The notes beneath the pieces are model-generated. The model was given only the letters and a program-made list of their open reading frames with translations, did not search any database and had not been told where the DNA came from. 64,000 bases of DNA from Brachypodius melanocephalos (Eukaryota > Chordata > Aves > Passeriformes > Pycnonotidae). Below are positions 50,881 through 63,971 of the stretch, piece after piece. A program made the translations under genes and the position numbers. The stretch is taken from positions 11,468,497 through 11,532,496 of the forward strand of contig VZSR01001459.1 in NCBI GenBank assembly GCA_013398615.1, given 5' to 3'. The first letter of the stretch is position 1; each line of letters begins with the position of its first letter.

Positions 50881-51245
50881 CTTCCACCCGAACTTCGCTT
50901 GCCGACTGCTCCTGGCGCTCAGCGCATGGCCCCGGGGGCCCCGCCGCCCTCGGCCCTCGAGGCCGCGCCCGGCCCTACAGCCCCTGCGGGGGCACGGGAG
51001 CGCAGCGGGACAGGCGGACGCGGACGGCGGGCTGGGCGGGTGGCGGTGCCGGCCGGGGGCGGTCAGCGCCGCGCGCCTCCGCCCTGCCCCGCGCGCGGCC
51101 CGTCGGGGGGCGGTGGCGGCGCCGGGGCCCCGCACGGCCGGCGGCGCGCGGGGCCGGACCGGGCGGGGCAGGACCGATTGCGTGCAGACAGCGCCCGCCG
51201 CGGGGCGAGTCCGGGGGTCCCCGCGGGGAGTAGGGGGCATGGATG
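50881..51245 (-). other. FGD5: Probable FGD5 5' untranslated leader
   Basis: This GC-rich stretch lies between the chosen start codon and a TATA-like element at 51280-51271, so it is the likely 5' leader. The boundary at 51245 is only an estimate from TATA spacing. It has no stop in the frame of the FGD5 start, so part of it could be translated as an Arg/Pro/Ala-rich extension from the ATG at 51240-51238. That composition is what any open frame in GC-rich DNA would show, so I treat it as non-coding by default. Confidence 0.45.
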
Positions 51246-51270
51246 CGGCACGGATGCCCAAGCGCGCCAA

Positions 51271-51280
51271 TATTTAAAGG
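51271..51280 (-). promoter_or_regulatory. FGD5: TATA-like element upstream of FGD5 exon 1
   Basis: The minus strand reads CCTTTAAATA followed by TTGGCGCG, an isolated AT-rich core inside GC-rich DNA, upstream of the FGD5 start codon on the correct strand. Normal spacing would put transcription start near 51245. It also contains an in-frame TAA (51276-51274) that closes the reading frame upstream of FGD5. Whether it is used is inference. Confidence 0.4.
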
Positions 51281-51329
51281 CGCGGCGGGGTCCTTCGGCC
51301 TCCCTTTCGCGCGCCCCCCTTTTTGTCCC

Positions 51330-51559
51330 NNNNNNNNNNNNNNNNNNNNNNNNNNNNNNNNNNNNNNNNNNNNNNNNNNNNNNNNNNNNNNNNNNNNNNN
51401 NNNNNNNNNNNNNNNNNNNNNNNNNNNNNNNNNNNNNNNNNNNNNNNNNNNNNNNNNNNNNNNNNNNNNNNNNNNNNNNNNNNNNNNNNNNNNNNNNNNN
51501 NNNNNNNNNNNNNNNNNNNNNNNNNNNNNNNNNNNNNNNNNNNNNNNNNNNNNNNNNNN
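51330..51559. other. Assembly gap (230 N)
   Basis: An uninterrupted run of N lies in the GC-rich promoter, just upstream of the TATA-like element. Gaps of this kind are common in bird assemblies at GC-rich promoters. Open frames crossing it are artefacts. Confidence 0.99.
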
Positions 51560-54500
51560 CCAGAATTTCCCCCCCACCCGCTTCCATCCATCCTCAATCT
51601 ATTCATTCACACACACACCCCCTCCATTCCCCCGAGGAACACGACCGCCCCAGCCTAGGACCCCTCCAGGGAACGAGGCTCGGGGAGGCCCCCCGACCCG
51701 GGCGTCTTTCGCTAACCGCGAGCACCCCTGCAGAGCCGACAGCACCTGCTGCTGGAAGCGGGATCTGAGTGCAGAGGAGCCAGGCACGGTCCCTCGCATA
51801 CAAACCACGCTTGCTCAGAGCAGTTTCAGGCAACTGCAGGTTGCTGTCTGCATCCCTCTCCCATAATCCAGCATCTGGCTCAACGAGGTTAATGCAGGCA
51901 CCTACTTTTCCGGCTGCCAGCAGCACTAACACCCAAACAAAATCGGATCGCCCCCTTTCTCTCAATGAAGGCATAATATAGCCTTGCTACGTTTCCCAGT
52001 GGGGCTGGTATTTCTCACGCAAGTAAGCACAACTTGGCAGATTTCCCTCCTCTGGCAAAGAGGTCTCAGAAGGGAGGGCTGAGCTGACCACAAGGTTCGC
52101 TTCCCTGGTCGGGGAGGAACCCTTCCTTCCCAGAGCAGCATGGTTTTTTGCAGCAAGCCCAGAGTCCGGCAGGCCAGCAGGCTGGATATGGAGAGAAGTA
52201 AAACGTTGTATCTGCTCAATGTCCAAGTGGGGATGTGAAGCTGTCAGTTCTTGCTTTGACATTTTAAATCCCCCAGGAACCATAACAGTTGCTAACACCA
52301 TCCAGAGAAACTTAATTTTACCTGCCTTTCTGTTTTTGCAGAGAGCCTAATAACTAACATCATCCTGCTGGCTGGTGCTCTGTAGTACAGGCAGAGCTCT
52401 TTTTCTTGACTTTTCAATGCGATCTCATTGTGACTGATGGGATGTGGAGTGCCTTGCACTGTAGTGCACAGACCTCTCAAGAGAGAAAGCAAGCAGTTAG
52501 GGAAATGGGAATTAAACCCTTCTTTCTACGGACTTGAGTGTCTCCCACTGAGGCTGGTATCCAGGAATGCTGAGATGTGGTTTTCTAGAGGATCCTGGTT
52601 GTATCACTATGGCTCTAAGCATGCATTTGCAATCCTGTATGGTTTTGGAGATAGACAAATGCACAGTAGCAGCTCTTTCATAATTACTCTGACTGACATA
52701 AAGGCCTATATATTCCCTCATAGCATAATGCATCTGGTCTGTGCCCTGGTGCAGGGAATGAAATGGGTTTCCCTGGTCTCCTATGACCAGCTCTCATGCA
52801 GCCTTCTCCCATCACCATGTATTGGTCCCTGATTTTATTCTTGCCACCTACAGCCTTGATGTCTGTGTCAAGAAACATAAATAATATGCCAATAGAAAGC
52901 AGCATATGAAATAGCTTCAAGAATACAGATTTAAGATCTTGCAAAAGGTGGGGAAAAGTTTATAGGGCACGATGGAAAAACAATGCACAATTTTAAATAA
53001 TCAAACACAGTACAAGTGATTTGGGAAAATATTCCTTAAATATGTTTTCCAGGAGAATAACTTTTTAGTTAAACAGCAGCAAAAAGCTGAACAGTAGGGA
53101 AAAGAGCAGCAGGAAGGCAAGAAACCTGTTTTCATAGAGGAATTGAGGATATTTGCTGCTGAATTTGGGGTAATTTCCTAATAAACTGAAAAACACAGTC
53201 TAGATTGCAAAGTTTTCTCGTAACTAGATGCATAATGAAGAATGATTAAATATGTTACTATCAAAACAAAGCCATTGTAAAAGAGATTTTGCAAATAGAC
53301 TAGATGGTCTTGTAATTAATGTACTATTTCTATAGTGCCCCTCACACAAAATTTTTTGGTCTGCTGTAGGACAAAGAACCATGATACTTCTTAGGTTTTG
53401 AGCCAAACAATTCATTCGTGAAAAATTGCACATTTTCAGTGGAAGTAGCTGAACGGTCCAGCGGAACCTTATACTTAAGGACAAGGAAAAAACTCCTGCT
53501 TCTAACATCATGCCATTAGCTCAAAGCCTGGCTAAGGAGCAAGCATTACCCAAGATTAATTTTGTGACCTAGCTCTGTTAGAGGCCGAACACTTTTCACA
53601 AGTTTCTGACAACCGGTGCTCAAATCTGCTTTGTATTGTGAAGGGCAGGGTGCCAGGGTACCTCCTGGAGTTGCTGGCTCCTTTCTTTTGTCAGATCTGA
53701 TGGATTTGAACTTTGAACTGGTTTGTGGTGGTTAAAGATGTAACCAATGCACTGCCACAGGATATTACACTCTTCACCAAGGAATGTATTCTTGAGCAGT
53801 TCAGATGAATTTTGGGCACCGAGAACTGCTGCATGGGCAATTAGACTACAATTTGGGTTCAACAGGGAAAACCCCCAAAACTCTGTGCAACTAAAGGAAA
53901 CTTAGTAAGCAAACGCCTTATATTCTTTTTATTATTAGCCTAAAAGACAATCCAGGGTGTAATTTCCTGTACTGAAATGACAAAAAGCTGTGAGAATTTT
54001 GTAGCTAAAGGCAAATAAGTACCATAAAGGAACTGCTTGAAATTCGCCTGTTTACTCTGTAATCCTCTTGAAAAATAATGGGGAATGATCTGTATTACAA
54101 TTGGAAGAGTAGGAAGGAGTATGCATGCGAACATGTTCAGGAGATGCTTAAAGGTCAAATCAAATTTTTGCAAGAATATCCTGCAATTAAGGTTTTAAAG
54201 GGTGGAGTCCACACCACATAACACATTCCTTGAAGCCAGCAGAGTTCAGAACAGAAAAATCTTTTTCCTGAGGGAGGACCCTTGACTTAATTGACCAGAG
54301 GTGAAATCGACACATCTAATTTCTTAAGTCATCTATTGCAATAAATGAAGCATATATTTTAAAAATAATGCTGACTAGTTTTTAATAATGAGCTATCTTT
54401 TAACAAAAGATTACATAACATAATAGGGATTAACATAACCTAACTACCCATTTCATAAATTTTGTGAATTTAAAACTCAGATGAATGCTCTAAGTTTATA

Positions 54501-57500
54501 GGTCCCCATCCAGCAGATGTTTTAAGTACATGTTTAAACCTAAGCAAGCGCAAATAACCTGTTTTAAGTAGGGTTACTCCAGATACTTAAGTGCCCTATT
54601 ATATCAGAGCTATCTAACATGCTGGAGTCTTATTTTTTTAGTCATTGTAACGTAAGCTAGCACTCTTTTTGCCATTTTAATGGAACTCTATGAGTCTGTC
54701 TATCATAAGACACAATCCTAATCATGCACCCCATGCATCCTAATTGTTTTTTTAAAACCTCTTTATCTCATTCCTTAGAGGTGTTTGCTAAGATGAGGTT
54801 TGCTTCTTTATAAGCAATCTTTCAGGGCATTTTTCATGAACTTTCACCCTCCTATCTTTTTTTCTTTGGGGTTTACAGGTTTGGATTTCAGAGTTTGGAG
54901 TTTCTTTTTCACTATTTTGGTGTCAGTAGCCTCACAGTTGCCAATGATCAATGACTAACACCGCAAATGTGCTGTCTGTTACCTAGTTTAGAGAGCTCAT
55001 TTTAGACTACAGGAGATACTAGATTTTGAAAGACGGTTGATGTGTACAGAACCCAGCATGCTGTAGGAGAGGGAGGCTACAAGGATAGTGGCATCAGTAT
55101 CTGAGAAACTAGTCTGTGTTTTTATTCCTTACGAAGGAATACAATTGTGAAATACTCCAAATATATCTTTGACTCTCACTTGATCAAATGAACATCTGAT
55201 TGCTTCACTCACCATTTTCAGTAAAGGGCCTGTAGCAAGAGCACCAGTCCTCTCACAGAATGGAGATTTACGTGTTTCCATTCCGGCTCATGGTGCCATC
55301 AATGTTCCTCTCATGCATCAATTTATGAGCTTTTTACTGCTTGGTGTAATTGTAAGAAAAGAATATTTGTAGTCAATTGTAGTCAAATGTGAGAAACCCC
55401 ACATTTGGATCTACTCATTGCTCACTGCCATGGAAATTTTCTTTGCTACTCAAGTGCTCAGATACCTAATTCTCATGTCCTGGCTCAGCTTTTGCCAGTG
55501 TCTTAACCAGGTCTGGCTTCATTTAATGTAACTTAGCTTCGGCAAGGGTGTGTCCGGAAACACGTCTATCTTTACTTAATGGCATGTGACAGTTCTGCAC
55601 TCCAAAGCACTTGGTGTCTGTATTTGGAAAATGTCAATACAGCTCTACTGGCAACAAACAGACAAGTAGCTGAAAGTACACTTTTATGGATTGGCCTACT
55701 GCAGTTACTTTTTTTTTTCTCCAGACTTTCGCACCCTCGCAGATGCTCTCCATTACATAAAGCATGAGAGGAAATAGCATCTCAATCAAATGATGAGCTG
55801 GGTGCTGAAGGATGGCAAACAAGTGCTTCAGACATCACTCAAAATAACCAAGTGTAAGTGAGGAGCAATACCATTGAGGGTGAAAAGTTATGCAGTTATA
55901 AAATTGACGTCAGTGAAATAAAAATTGGTCACCAAGTCTAAAAGGCTGAGACTTGGCTTAAACTCATCAGCACTGAGGACAAAACTGAATTTCAGTTCTT
56001 GAAGTCAGTAAACACTCTTGCTGAATTTCATTTGAAAAAGGGAGAAAAAAGCCCCTCACCCAGCTGGAGAAATTTTGACTGGTTTCCTGTGTGTGATGGA
56101 ACCATGCATTTGATACCCCCAAAAAATGCAATGGCAGTGGGTCATCAACAAGAGAGAAAAGTTTACAGCAATGATGGTTAGTCTGAGCATTGTTTTGAAC
56201 CACAGCAATTAATTACATACCTCATTTTATCATGGCTATGTACTGTGTGCAATCTGTTATATGAGATCTACATATAGGGAGGAAGACAAACGCCCATTTC
56301 CTCTCAGTATTTGGATTTGTTTTGGTCTCATGCCAAAAAGTCTCAGTCCAGGCACTTTTCACCACAAATCCTCACTTTAACTGTGCAACCTACTTATCAC
56401 TAGGGCCTTTTTGGCTGTGGTAAACCTTGGCTGCATTGATTAGCACAGCCACTGACCCAGAGTAGGGCTGGCAGCTGCATTCTCCATTTCCTGCCCAGGC
56501 ATCTGCTGCCTGATTGGAGGAAAGTAGTTCTTAAACCTTCTTCAAAACAGGAAACTTCTCTTCTCCCTGCTTCCTGAGATACAGGAACCGTCTCCAAAGT
56601 AACCCATAGACAAAGACCTGTATTAACTAGTGGGGTGCCATAACAGATATAGTGGGAGTTCATAATTCAAGCCATAACCTACCCTGAAAGCATGGAAAGT
56701 ACCTCTTGATGCACCACTGCTCCCGCCTCTCTGTGCCTACACTGCTGCCTCATTAAGCAGTCTGGATGTTAATTAGCAGATGATAATCCTATTAATTGGA
56801 AGCATTTGTAAATGCTTTTCATCTTCATGATTAAATATTGATCTTATGCCACCAATCTCTGGAACATAAATATGTAATATTGCCCCTCTGACTTTGCATT
56901 GGAGAGGTGACTGAACATGGCAACATTGCCAGTCTCTCTTTTAAATTTTTTAATGACAGTAGAAGTATCATTTGACTAAAAAATATTGATATTGCATGCT
57001 TTGCTCATTCAGTAATTTCCCACTTATGATCAAGCCTCCTTTATTAGTCAAAAGTGGAGCTTTCAGCAAATTACTTGCGGTTTGAATGCAGGCCATTGTA
57101 GTCCTGGAGAAAACTACATGCATGCTTATAGTTTGCAGTTTGCATCACTGAAGGCCTGTTACTAGCAGAGCCAGTGAAGCGTAGCTGAACTTAGTATAAA
57201 CTTCTCTAAGTCTACATTCATAGACAGTGTAAAAAATCTTACCCTAAAGTTCTGATTTGGTGGGTACTTTTAAAAGAGCCTGCAGGTCAGCTGTACCTGA
57301 TAGGGGGTTTGCTGATCCAAGAAGAGAAAAAGGGACAAAATTTGCTCAGGTGACAATATTTAAAGCTATTTAATTTTCTTAAGTGTTTTGATTTGTGAAG
57401 ACAGAAAAGACACAATAGTACCTCATTATTCATATGTCTTTGAAGCAGTTTGCCTCTCTCTACTCCCTTTTCTCATATATTCATGAATGTAATTGATTCT

Positions 57501-59156
57501 AATAAGGAAGATAATGTCATCAATGACTCTATCCTTTCTCAGTGCATGTAACTAGGAGACTTCCACAGGTTCTTAGCCTGCACCATTTTTCAGATTGTTC
57601 GCTCAGAACTATGGAGGCACTAGCTTTTATACTCTTAATGTGAATAAAAGTACTTTGCTTCCCTAAAGTCAGGATATTTGATGGTTTTTTTCCCCAGGAA
57701 GCTAGAAAATATTTTACCTGAGTTTCCATCACTCCAGAACATTTCTACTTTTGTTTAGCCATGGCAGAATGATACACTTTCCATGATTTTTGTATTCCTT
57801 AGTTAAGACAACAGTGATAAAACCATTTTGTGCTGGGGTGATTATAGCTGATTATTTCCTATCATTAAAGCAGAGATACAGAGGCCTCTTTAAATTTCTT
57901 GTTTTGCTCTGCATACCTTTTCACTAAATTAGAATTGAAGTCATGCTAGTTCTGGGACATTTTTTGCAGCTCTACATATTTTCTAAATGTCCTTCCTGTC
58001 ATAACTTGGATTCTTCCAAGTCTTGTGGAGTTCTGTGGTTTCAGCATAGAGGGCACTGAGAAAATGATGTGGGGAAATTTGGAAAAAGAATTTGTTCTAG
58101 CATTTTTTTTTTCTTCCTTGGGCACCTCTTAGTGGGAGAAGAGTTTAAATCCACTTTTGCAGATCCTGTTGAGCACTGTTTTGGAAGGACTCTGAAAACA
58201 AGTGTGTTTCCTTTGGGAGGAACTTTCTTTGCTGTAAGCTGAAAAGAGAAGGGAGCCAGAGAGGCTGGAAGGAAAGAGGTCTGTTTCTAGAGGTCAGTGT
58301 GAACTGTAAAAGGGGTTTTGCTCCTAGTTCACAAGACCATCCTGGACCCTGAGACCTGCCAGGCTGCTTACATTAAGCGAGGGAAAGACTGGCTTTGACT
58401 GAACTGTGCATCTGGTGTATTCTACAGAGACCTCCCCGACTCTGGATCCTTCGACCTCCAAAACCAGGACCTTTCTGAGGGCAGTTTGTCAGGGGCTCCT
58501 ATTGCTCCAGCTACCACGCATGGTGTGCACACAGCCCTGTCTCTGCCTATGTATCCATCCTTGGCTGATTATCTAGCCATTATTTACAGCACCTGGATAA
58601 ATTAGTGGGGTTTTAAATTATCTCCTCTATGTTTAGATTTGGTGACATCCATTCGTGAAGAAGGAAGATTTTGACTGACCAAGGTGTAAAAATACACTGG
58701 ATAATACTGCAGATTTGAGTGGGAAAAGACCTAACCAAGTTTTAGGGAGCAGTAAAAAACCCCACAAAATCAGTAAATGAAAAACCTGTTTTTCATTTTC
58801 CAACAGCAGGGACTTCAATATCCTCCATTTTTCAGTGAAGAAAGGACCTATTTGCTCTTGGCTTTCAAAAAGAGAATATTATTTTGTATGTGTTTTACCA
58901 GCAGCTGATAAATATTTCTGCAGATGGACTTTCAAAGAAAAACATGTTTTTTCTGTCTCTACCAGCTTTTTACTTCCTTGCTTCACACAATTGCAGGTGA
59001 GAGAGTGAGCAGTGAGGAAGGTGGGGGTAGTTGTTCCTATTGCTATATGTCCTTTTTCCCCCCACATCCTGTCTTGTTTACAGATATAAGACACAGCAAA
59101 ACATGTTTTTCTTCATCAGGACAGTAAATTTTATTTTGCTGCTGACTTAAAAAAAT

Positions 59157-59186
59157 TATATATATATATATATATAAATATATATT
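59157..59186 (+). repeat. (TA)n microsatellite
   Basis: An alternating TA run with one interruption (aaata), followed directly by a C-rich stretch. It is upstream of FGD5. Confidence 0.95.
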
Positions 59187-59640
59187 CCTGCCCTGCCCCA
59201 CCCTCCCCCTGTCCCGCTACAAAAGTCAAACTGATGTCTTGCATCTAATTTGTAAGTAACATTTTGAGACCTGCTGTCATTTTTCAGATTGACAGCTGAA
59301 CAAGTGCTTGTGAGGGGTTATGAGTTTGAAGAATAAGTGACCATAAATATTCAGAATGATTGTAACTAGGTGTCTGTTGTATGTATGGAAACATAATGTT
59401 TTACACATACTGGTAGGTCTGTGCAAATCTATAATCTGATCCTGAGTTCAAAAATGGACCTAAAGTTTTCAGCATGGTAAAAGCTGAAAAACTGTGTAAT
59501 ATTGGCTCACTTATATTGCAGTTAGTGTGCATTATAACTGTAACAGTGTCTTGTAACAAACACCTTGGTTCTTATTAAACACATGTACATCATCAAGGTG
59601 AGCTTTTTCTTAATATATATGACAGATATACCAAATTCAA

Positions 59641-59665
59641 CTATAATTAGAGATGCTAATTATAG
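59641..59665. repeat. Short palindrome, 10-bp arms
   Basis: ctataattag and ctaattatag are exact reverse complements separated by agatg. Each arm carries a TAATTA-type homeodomain core. Confidence 0.9.
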
Positions 59666-62600
59666 CAGTGTAAGACCTTATTGGGTCTTAAGTACTGCTC
59701 ATGACTGCACATCCTAGAAAACCAGGATGTAAATGTGCAAGCATATATTATTGAGTGTGTATGAAATTTTCAGATGCCCTTAGTGGGCTTAAATGCTTCA
59801 ACTTTGTTCCATCCTGTTCTATCCTTGTTCCAGCTTCAGAAATGCTCTCTTACAGCTGTAGTGTAGGTGCTGTGGATGTTAATGAACTAAAAATCTTTAA
59901 TTTGCCTCACAAAAAAAATAAAGAATCTGCATTTTAGAGGCCACTTTGAATGTTTCTTTATGGGTGTCTTCTGCTTTTAAATTCTTACTTGAATTCACAT
60001 ATTATATCTAATTAAAATACTTTGGCTTCTACTCTAGACAAAGGTATTTCCCTGGAAAGCCACATGACCACAAGAGATCTTGTGCAGCTAAGACATGGTT
60101 ACTTTGAATTTTAACAAAGGTGAAAGTGAAATAAAATCTGGGGGCTTAACAAACCTGTTGATAGTGTAGTAGGTGTTGGTGAAATGAAAATATTTGGTGT
60201 GGCTTGACAGTTTGTCAGCAGCAGTTCCAATTTGTATTAAACATTGTGTACTGTGTTAGATATAATCCCCTGTTACCTGCAGGGGAAGTAACTGTCCCCT
60301 GCCTTCTTCAGGTGATTGTTTGTGCCAAAAATGACAAAATTTAAGCGTTGTTAGTGACATCATGCTGGCCAGCGTGCGCTATACAAAGGGAAAGGCTTCT
60401 TTTAATTAGATATTGGAAGAACCAAAATTTTCATGGGGACTGTTAATCTGGAAGCTGCTGTGAGTTGCTTCCTGTCTAGCTCCGCATTGGAAAATTTATT
60501 TCTTCCAGCTGCCAGGGGAATCTCTTGGGATGCTGCGTAACCCCATGGTGCCACTGAATGGAATTAAGGCAGTTTGTAAAATACAGGAGAGGAATGCCTA
60601 GACAGGCCAGCTAGCTTGTGACCATCACGCATATTGTACTTTTGCCAAGGATCTGGCTTATACCCTGCTCAGTTTGTTCTGTTGCAAGTATTACTGTGAT
60701 GGACAGGTAGACAGATTCTTTGGACTATGCAGTATGTGGCTCAGCAGGCTATCTGTTATTTTACATAACCCAAGTCTACATGTTGCACTTCAGTTGCTGT
60801 CACTGACTGCTGGCTGAGTAGAGTTCCCAGAGCTCATTGCTATTTCTTGAGGAGAAGGTCTTGAGGAGAAGGTTGTTCATTTTACTGCATCCATTTTCCA
60901 TGGGAAACATTGCATCTTTTTGCTTATTTTCATCCTAGTTGTCTTCCTCTTACTTGCATGCTTTTGGGAGGGCTGGAGGGGTCTATACCAATTCCCTGGT
61001 GCATGACTTGCATTAAATCCAAGAAACGAACATTTTGGCAGAGCTTTTTACACCTAAGACGTCAATAGGGACAGGGAGAGAGGAACACTGTCTTTCCCTA
61101 ACCGGGCAGGCGCTACTCTCAGACGCATACCACTGAATAAGTACCTGCTGGTGAGCATTATAGTAACGTAACTGTTGCCTTTGAGCAGTAACAATGTCGT
61201 GCTTTTTTACCTAGGGGAGAGTTCTGGGGAAGCAACAGAAGTCTCCTCCCTCAAAACCCCAGCACTTCTGTTATGATTATTTCTTTGGAAAAAATTAGCT
61301 TTCCATTTCCGGCTCGTCTCCAGAAGAGCTTCCAGATCCCCCCGTGAAGCTTTGACTTTGGCAGGCTCAGGAGACCAAGGCAGTATGGCTTTGCCCTGGC
61401 TGCCACAGGGGCCTCTGGGCCTCGCACACATCCTGGCAGTTCACGCCCTGCGGGCACTTGGCCCTTCAGGATTGTGCCTGGGACAATCAGCCCCACAGCC
61501 CACCCCTGCTCAGCAGCTGTGAGGCAAAGGGGTGCAGCTGTTTCTGGGGCTGTCTGGCAGCGCAAGCCTTCGGTTTGGTAGAGCCGAAAGAGACACTGCC
61601 TGTGTCAGCTTGAATGTACGAATACAGGTGCTGTTTATTGCCTTGTTTTTCAGGGAAAGCCTTCAGTAAATTCAGAGACTCAGGGAATTTCCACTATTTT
61701 TCTCATCTCTCCTCCCACTCCCTTGGCCTTCAGACACACACATTGTGTTGTTTTGACGTAATTTCAAGCAAATATTTTGCCATCGAGTGGCAGTGCGGGG
61801 TCACGGAGGTCCTCCAGGCTTGGGCTTCAGGCTTTCAGCCCTCCCCAATAAACAATAGCTCTATAACTCATTAAAACTCCCATTTGATTACTTTTTCCTG
61901 TTTCTGATTGTTTTGGAGCAGCAGGGGTGGATTCCACACTCAACAAACTTATTTTTCCTGCTGCTAAATTTAAATGTCTCTGAACTGAAAGGATTTGCCA
62001 ATCTCATTGGCAAAAACTCCATCAAATAGAAATTACACCTTTAAACAAGATTTAGACTATTTCTGAACGCTATAAGGGAATTGTGACTTGGTTTTGCAGA
62101 GCGTTTCATGTCTAGGATTTTTATTTACCTCTTTTATTGTTTTTTTAAGACAGAAAAGTTACCCAGACCCTAGTACCTTCTCTGTTGGCTATGGTATCCT
62201 CTTCATTTTCAGATTTAGTAATAGTCATGTTTTCCCATTGTGGCCTGCATGAAAACAAGCTGGTAATCTTGCTTATCTTCTATTTTCTTCAAATTCATCC
62301 ATTATTTTCTGCTTCACATAATTGATTCAGCACTCCTATTTCTGTCTCTATTCTCGGAATACTTTTTCACTGCATGGTTTCCTCTTACTTGCAAGTCACC
62401 AGATTTACATAATCTATCTATAAAACTCCCTCACCCAGCTGACTTTCTTGACAATTTGTGTATTCCATCTTTTATTTGTAGCAGGGGTAAACTGAATGGT
62501 TTTCAGCAATCTCTATGTTCCTTGTAGGCCAGATAGAGATTAATAAATTAATAATTGTCTCTGATGGAGAGCAAGGAGAATTTAGGAAAGTGAATTGCAA

Positions 62601-63969
62601 AAATTTCAATTCAAGGGAAAAATAGGTGAAGATTTATCCATCCACACTCTTTTCTCACATACACTGGCCACACATACCTAGACACTAATCTTCTCAATCT
62701 GTACTAATCTAGCACGAAATCTGCTTTTCGGATACAGTGCAAAAAGTGATAAAATAAGCAATTGAAATGTAATCTATATAGCACAGGTCCCTATGTGGAT
62801 TTAATTAGCAAGACAATAACCTACTTCTGTCAGTTTTAAACCCACAAATAGGATCTCTGGGATGACAACACATGAACATGTATAAAAGATGCAGTGTGTC
62901 CTGACAACCTCCTTGGGCCTTGACTGGCCCTCCATAAATGCTGCTTGCCAAAAAACAGACTTGGCAGAGGAAAGTTGTCAGATATAATAGAAAAGAAAAG
63001 GACACGGGCTTCAAAATGCACTCCAGCAGAACATGGAAGGGACCTGGCTGGAAATGAATCCAGCAGTCTGCTTCCTCAGCCTCCTGGAAGCCTCTAACAG
63101 CTACAAAGGCAGGGAGGGGAGAGAACACTTGAACTTCAAGTTGAAATAAAAATATTTTTCAGTAGCATTCTGCAGTACTTTTAAAATACTAGAACCATGA
63201 AATACGGTGTGATGACAACTATCAGGCTTGTAAGTCTGGTAACTAGGACTTTTACCTTGAAGATCTCAGTATGGGTACTTTGAGCCTTTTAAAACCTTTT
63301 AAAACAGCATTAAGTCAAATATTTTTTTCCTAGTTCTACTAGCTCTAGCCTTCCTTTTCATCCCCTCAACAACAAAGCAACTCCCTCTTGAGAATGTTAT
63401 TGCCTTTCCATATGATGTGCCTACCAATTTCTGGAATTGCAAATGTATTTGGATATCTGCATAAGTTTAAGTTTCAAGAAAACTGTAAGGCTGAAACAAA
63501 GGATTCTAATCATCCAGAAGAACCACCAAAAATGTTTTGTGGAAGAACTGAAGTCTGTACCTTTGCATAGAATTTGCTATACTAAGATGAATTCCAGATG
63601 GAACTGTCATTTAAACAGGCAGGAAAATAGTTGGAATGTAGTGAGTTAAATTCAAATATTCCTAGAAATAGGAATTATTATCAGAGCTTGGAGCATGATG
63701 TCACTAGCAGCAGTAAGATGCTTTTAGCTTTGTTCTCATAAATTACTTGTACAAAGCCCTTGCACTAGTGTCTAGCAATTAATATTTTCCTTTCCTCCCC
63801 CAGTCTCATGTACTGCTTTTATTTTACTCTTTTCTGTCTTCTAACTTCACCTTCTTTTATTTTCTTCTACCTTCTGTTCTTAAAACATCGTAGTATCTTC
63901 CATCACTGTGAAAGCCTTTGTTCATCCTAAATCTTAGAGTGGCTGTGAATGTTGCCCTCTTCTGGATCA

Positions 63970-63971
<2 letters not shown>

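Larger units (their letters stand above)
50390..51730. promoter_or_regulatory. FGD5: CpG-rich promoter region of FGD5
   Basis: Base composition changes sharply here from AT-rich intron to very GC-rich DNA with dense CpG and several GGGCGG-type boxes, then returns to average near 51.7 kb. It contains coding exon 1, the probable leader and a TATA-like element. The edges are judged by eye. It is interrupted by a run of N at 51330-51559, so part of the core or upstream promoter is unknown. Confidence 0.85.

Noticed and set aside
50437..51277. Long open frames on both strands through the CpG-rich region (up to about 240 codons)
   Set aside because: GC-rich DNA has few stops in any frame. None resembles a known protein, and the only supported coding bases are 50880-50868.
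50899..51866. Open frames of 100-290 codons crossing the N run
   Set aside because: They are open only because unknown bases cannot form stops.
52437..52832. 131-codon plus-strand frame just upstream of the FGD5 promoter, as a divergent gene
   Set aside because: No recognisable domain and average base composition; no CpG promoter of its own.
61251..61565. 104-codon minus-strand frame in a GC-rich patch upstream of FGD5
   Set aside because: No recognised protein and no convincing splice sites; I could not link it to C3orf20 or CCDC174, the neighbours expected on this side.
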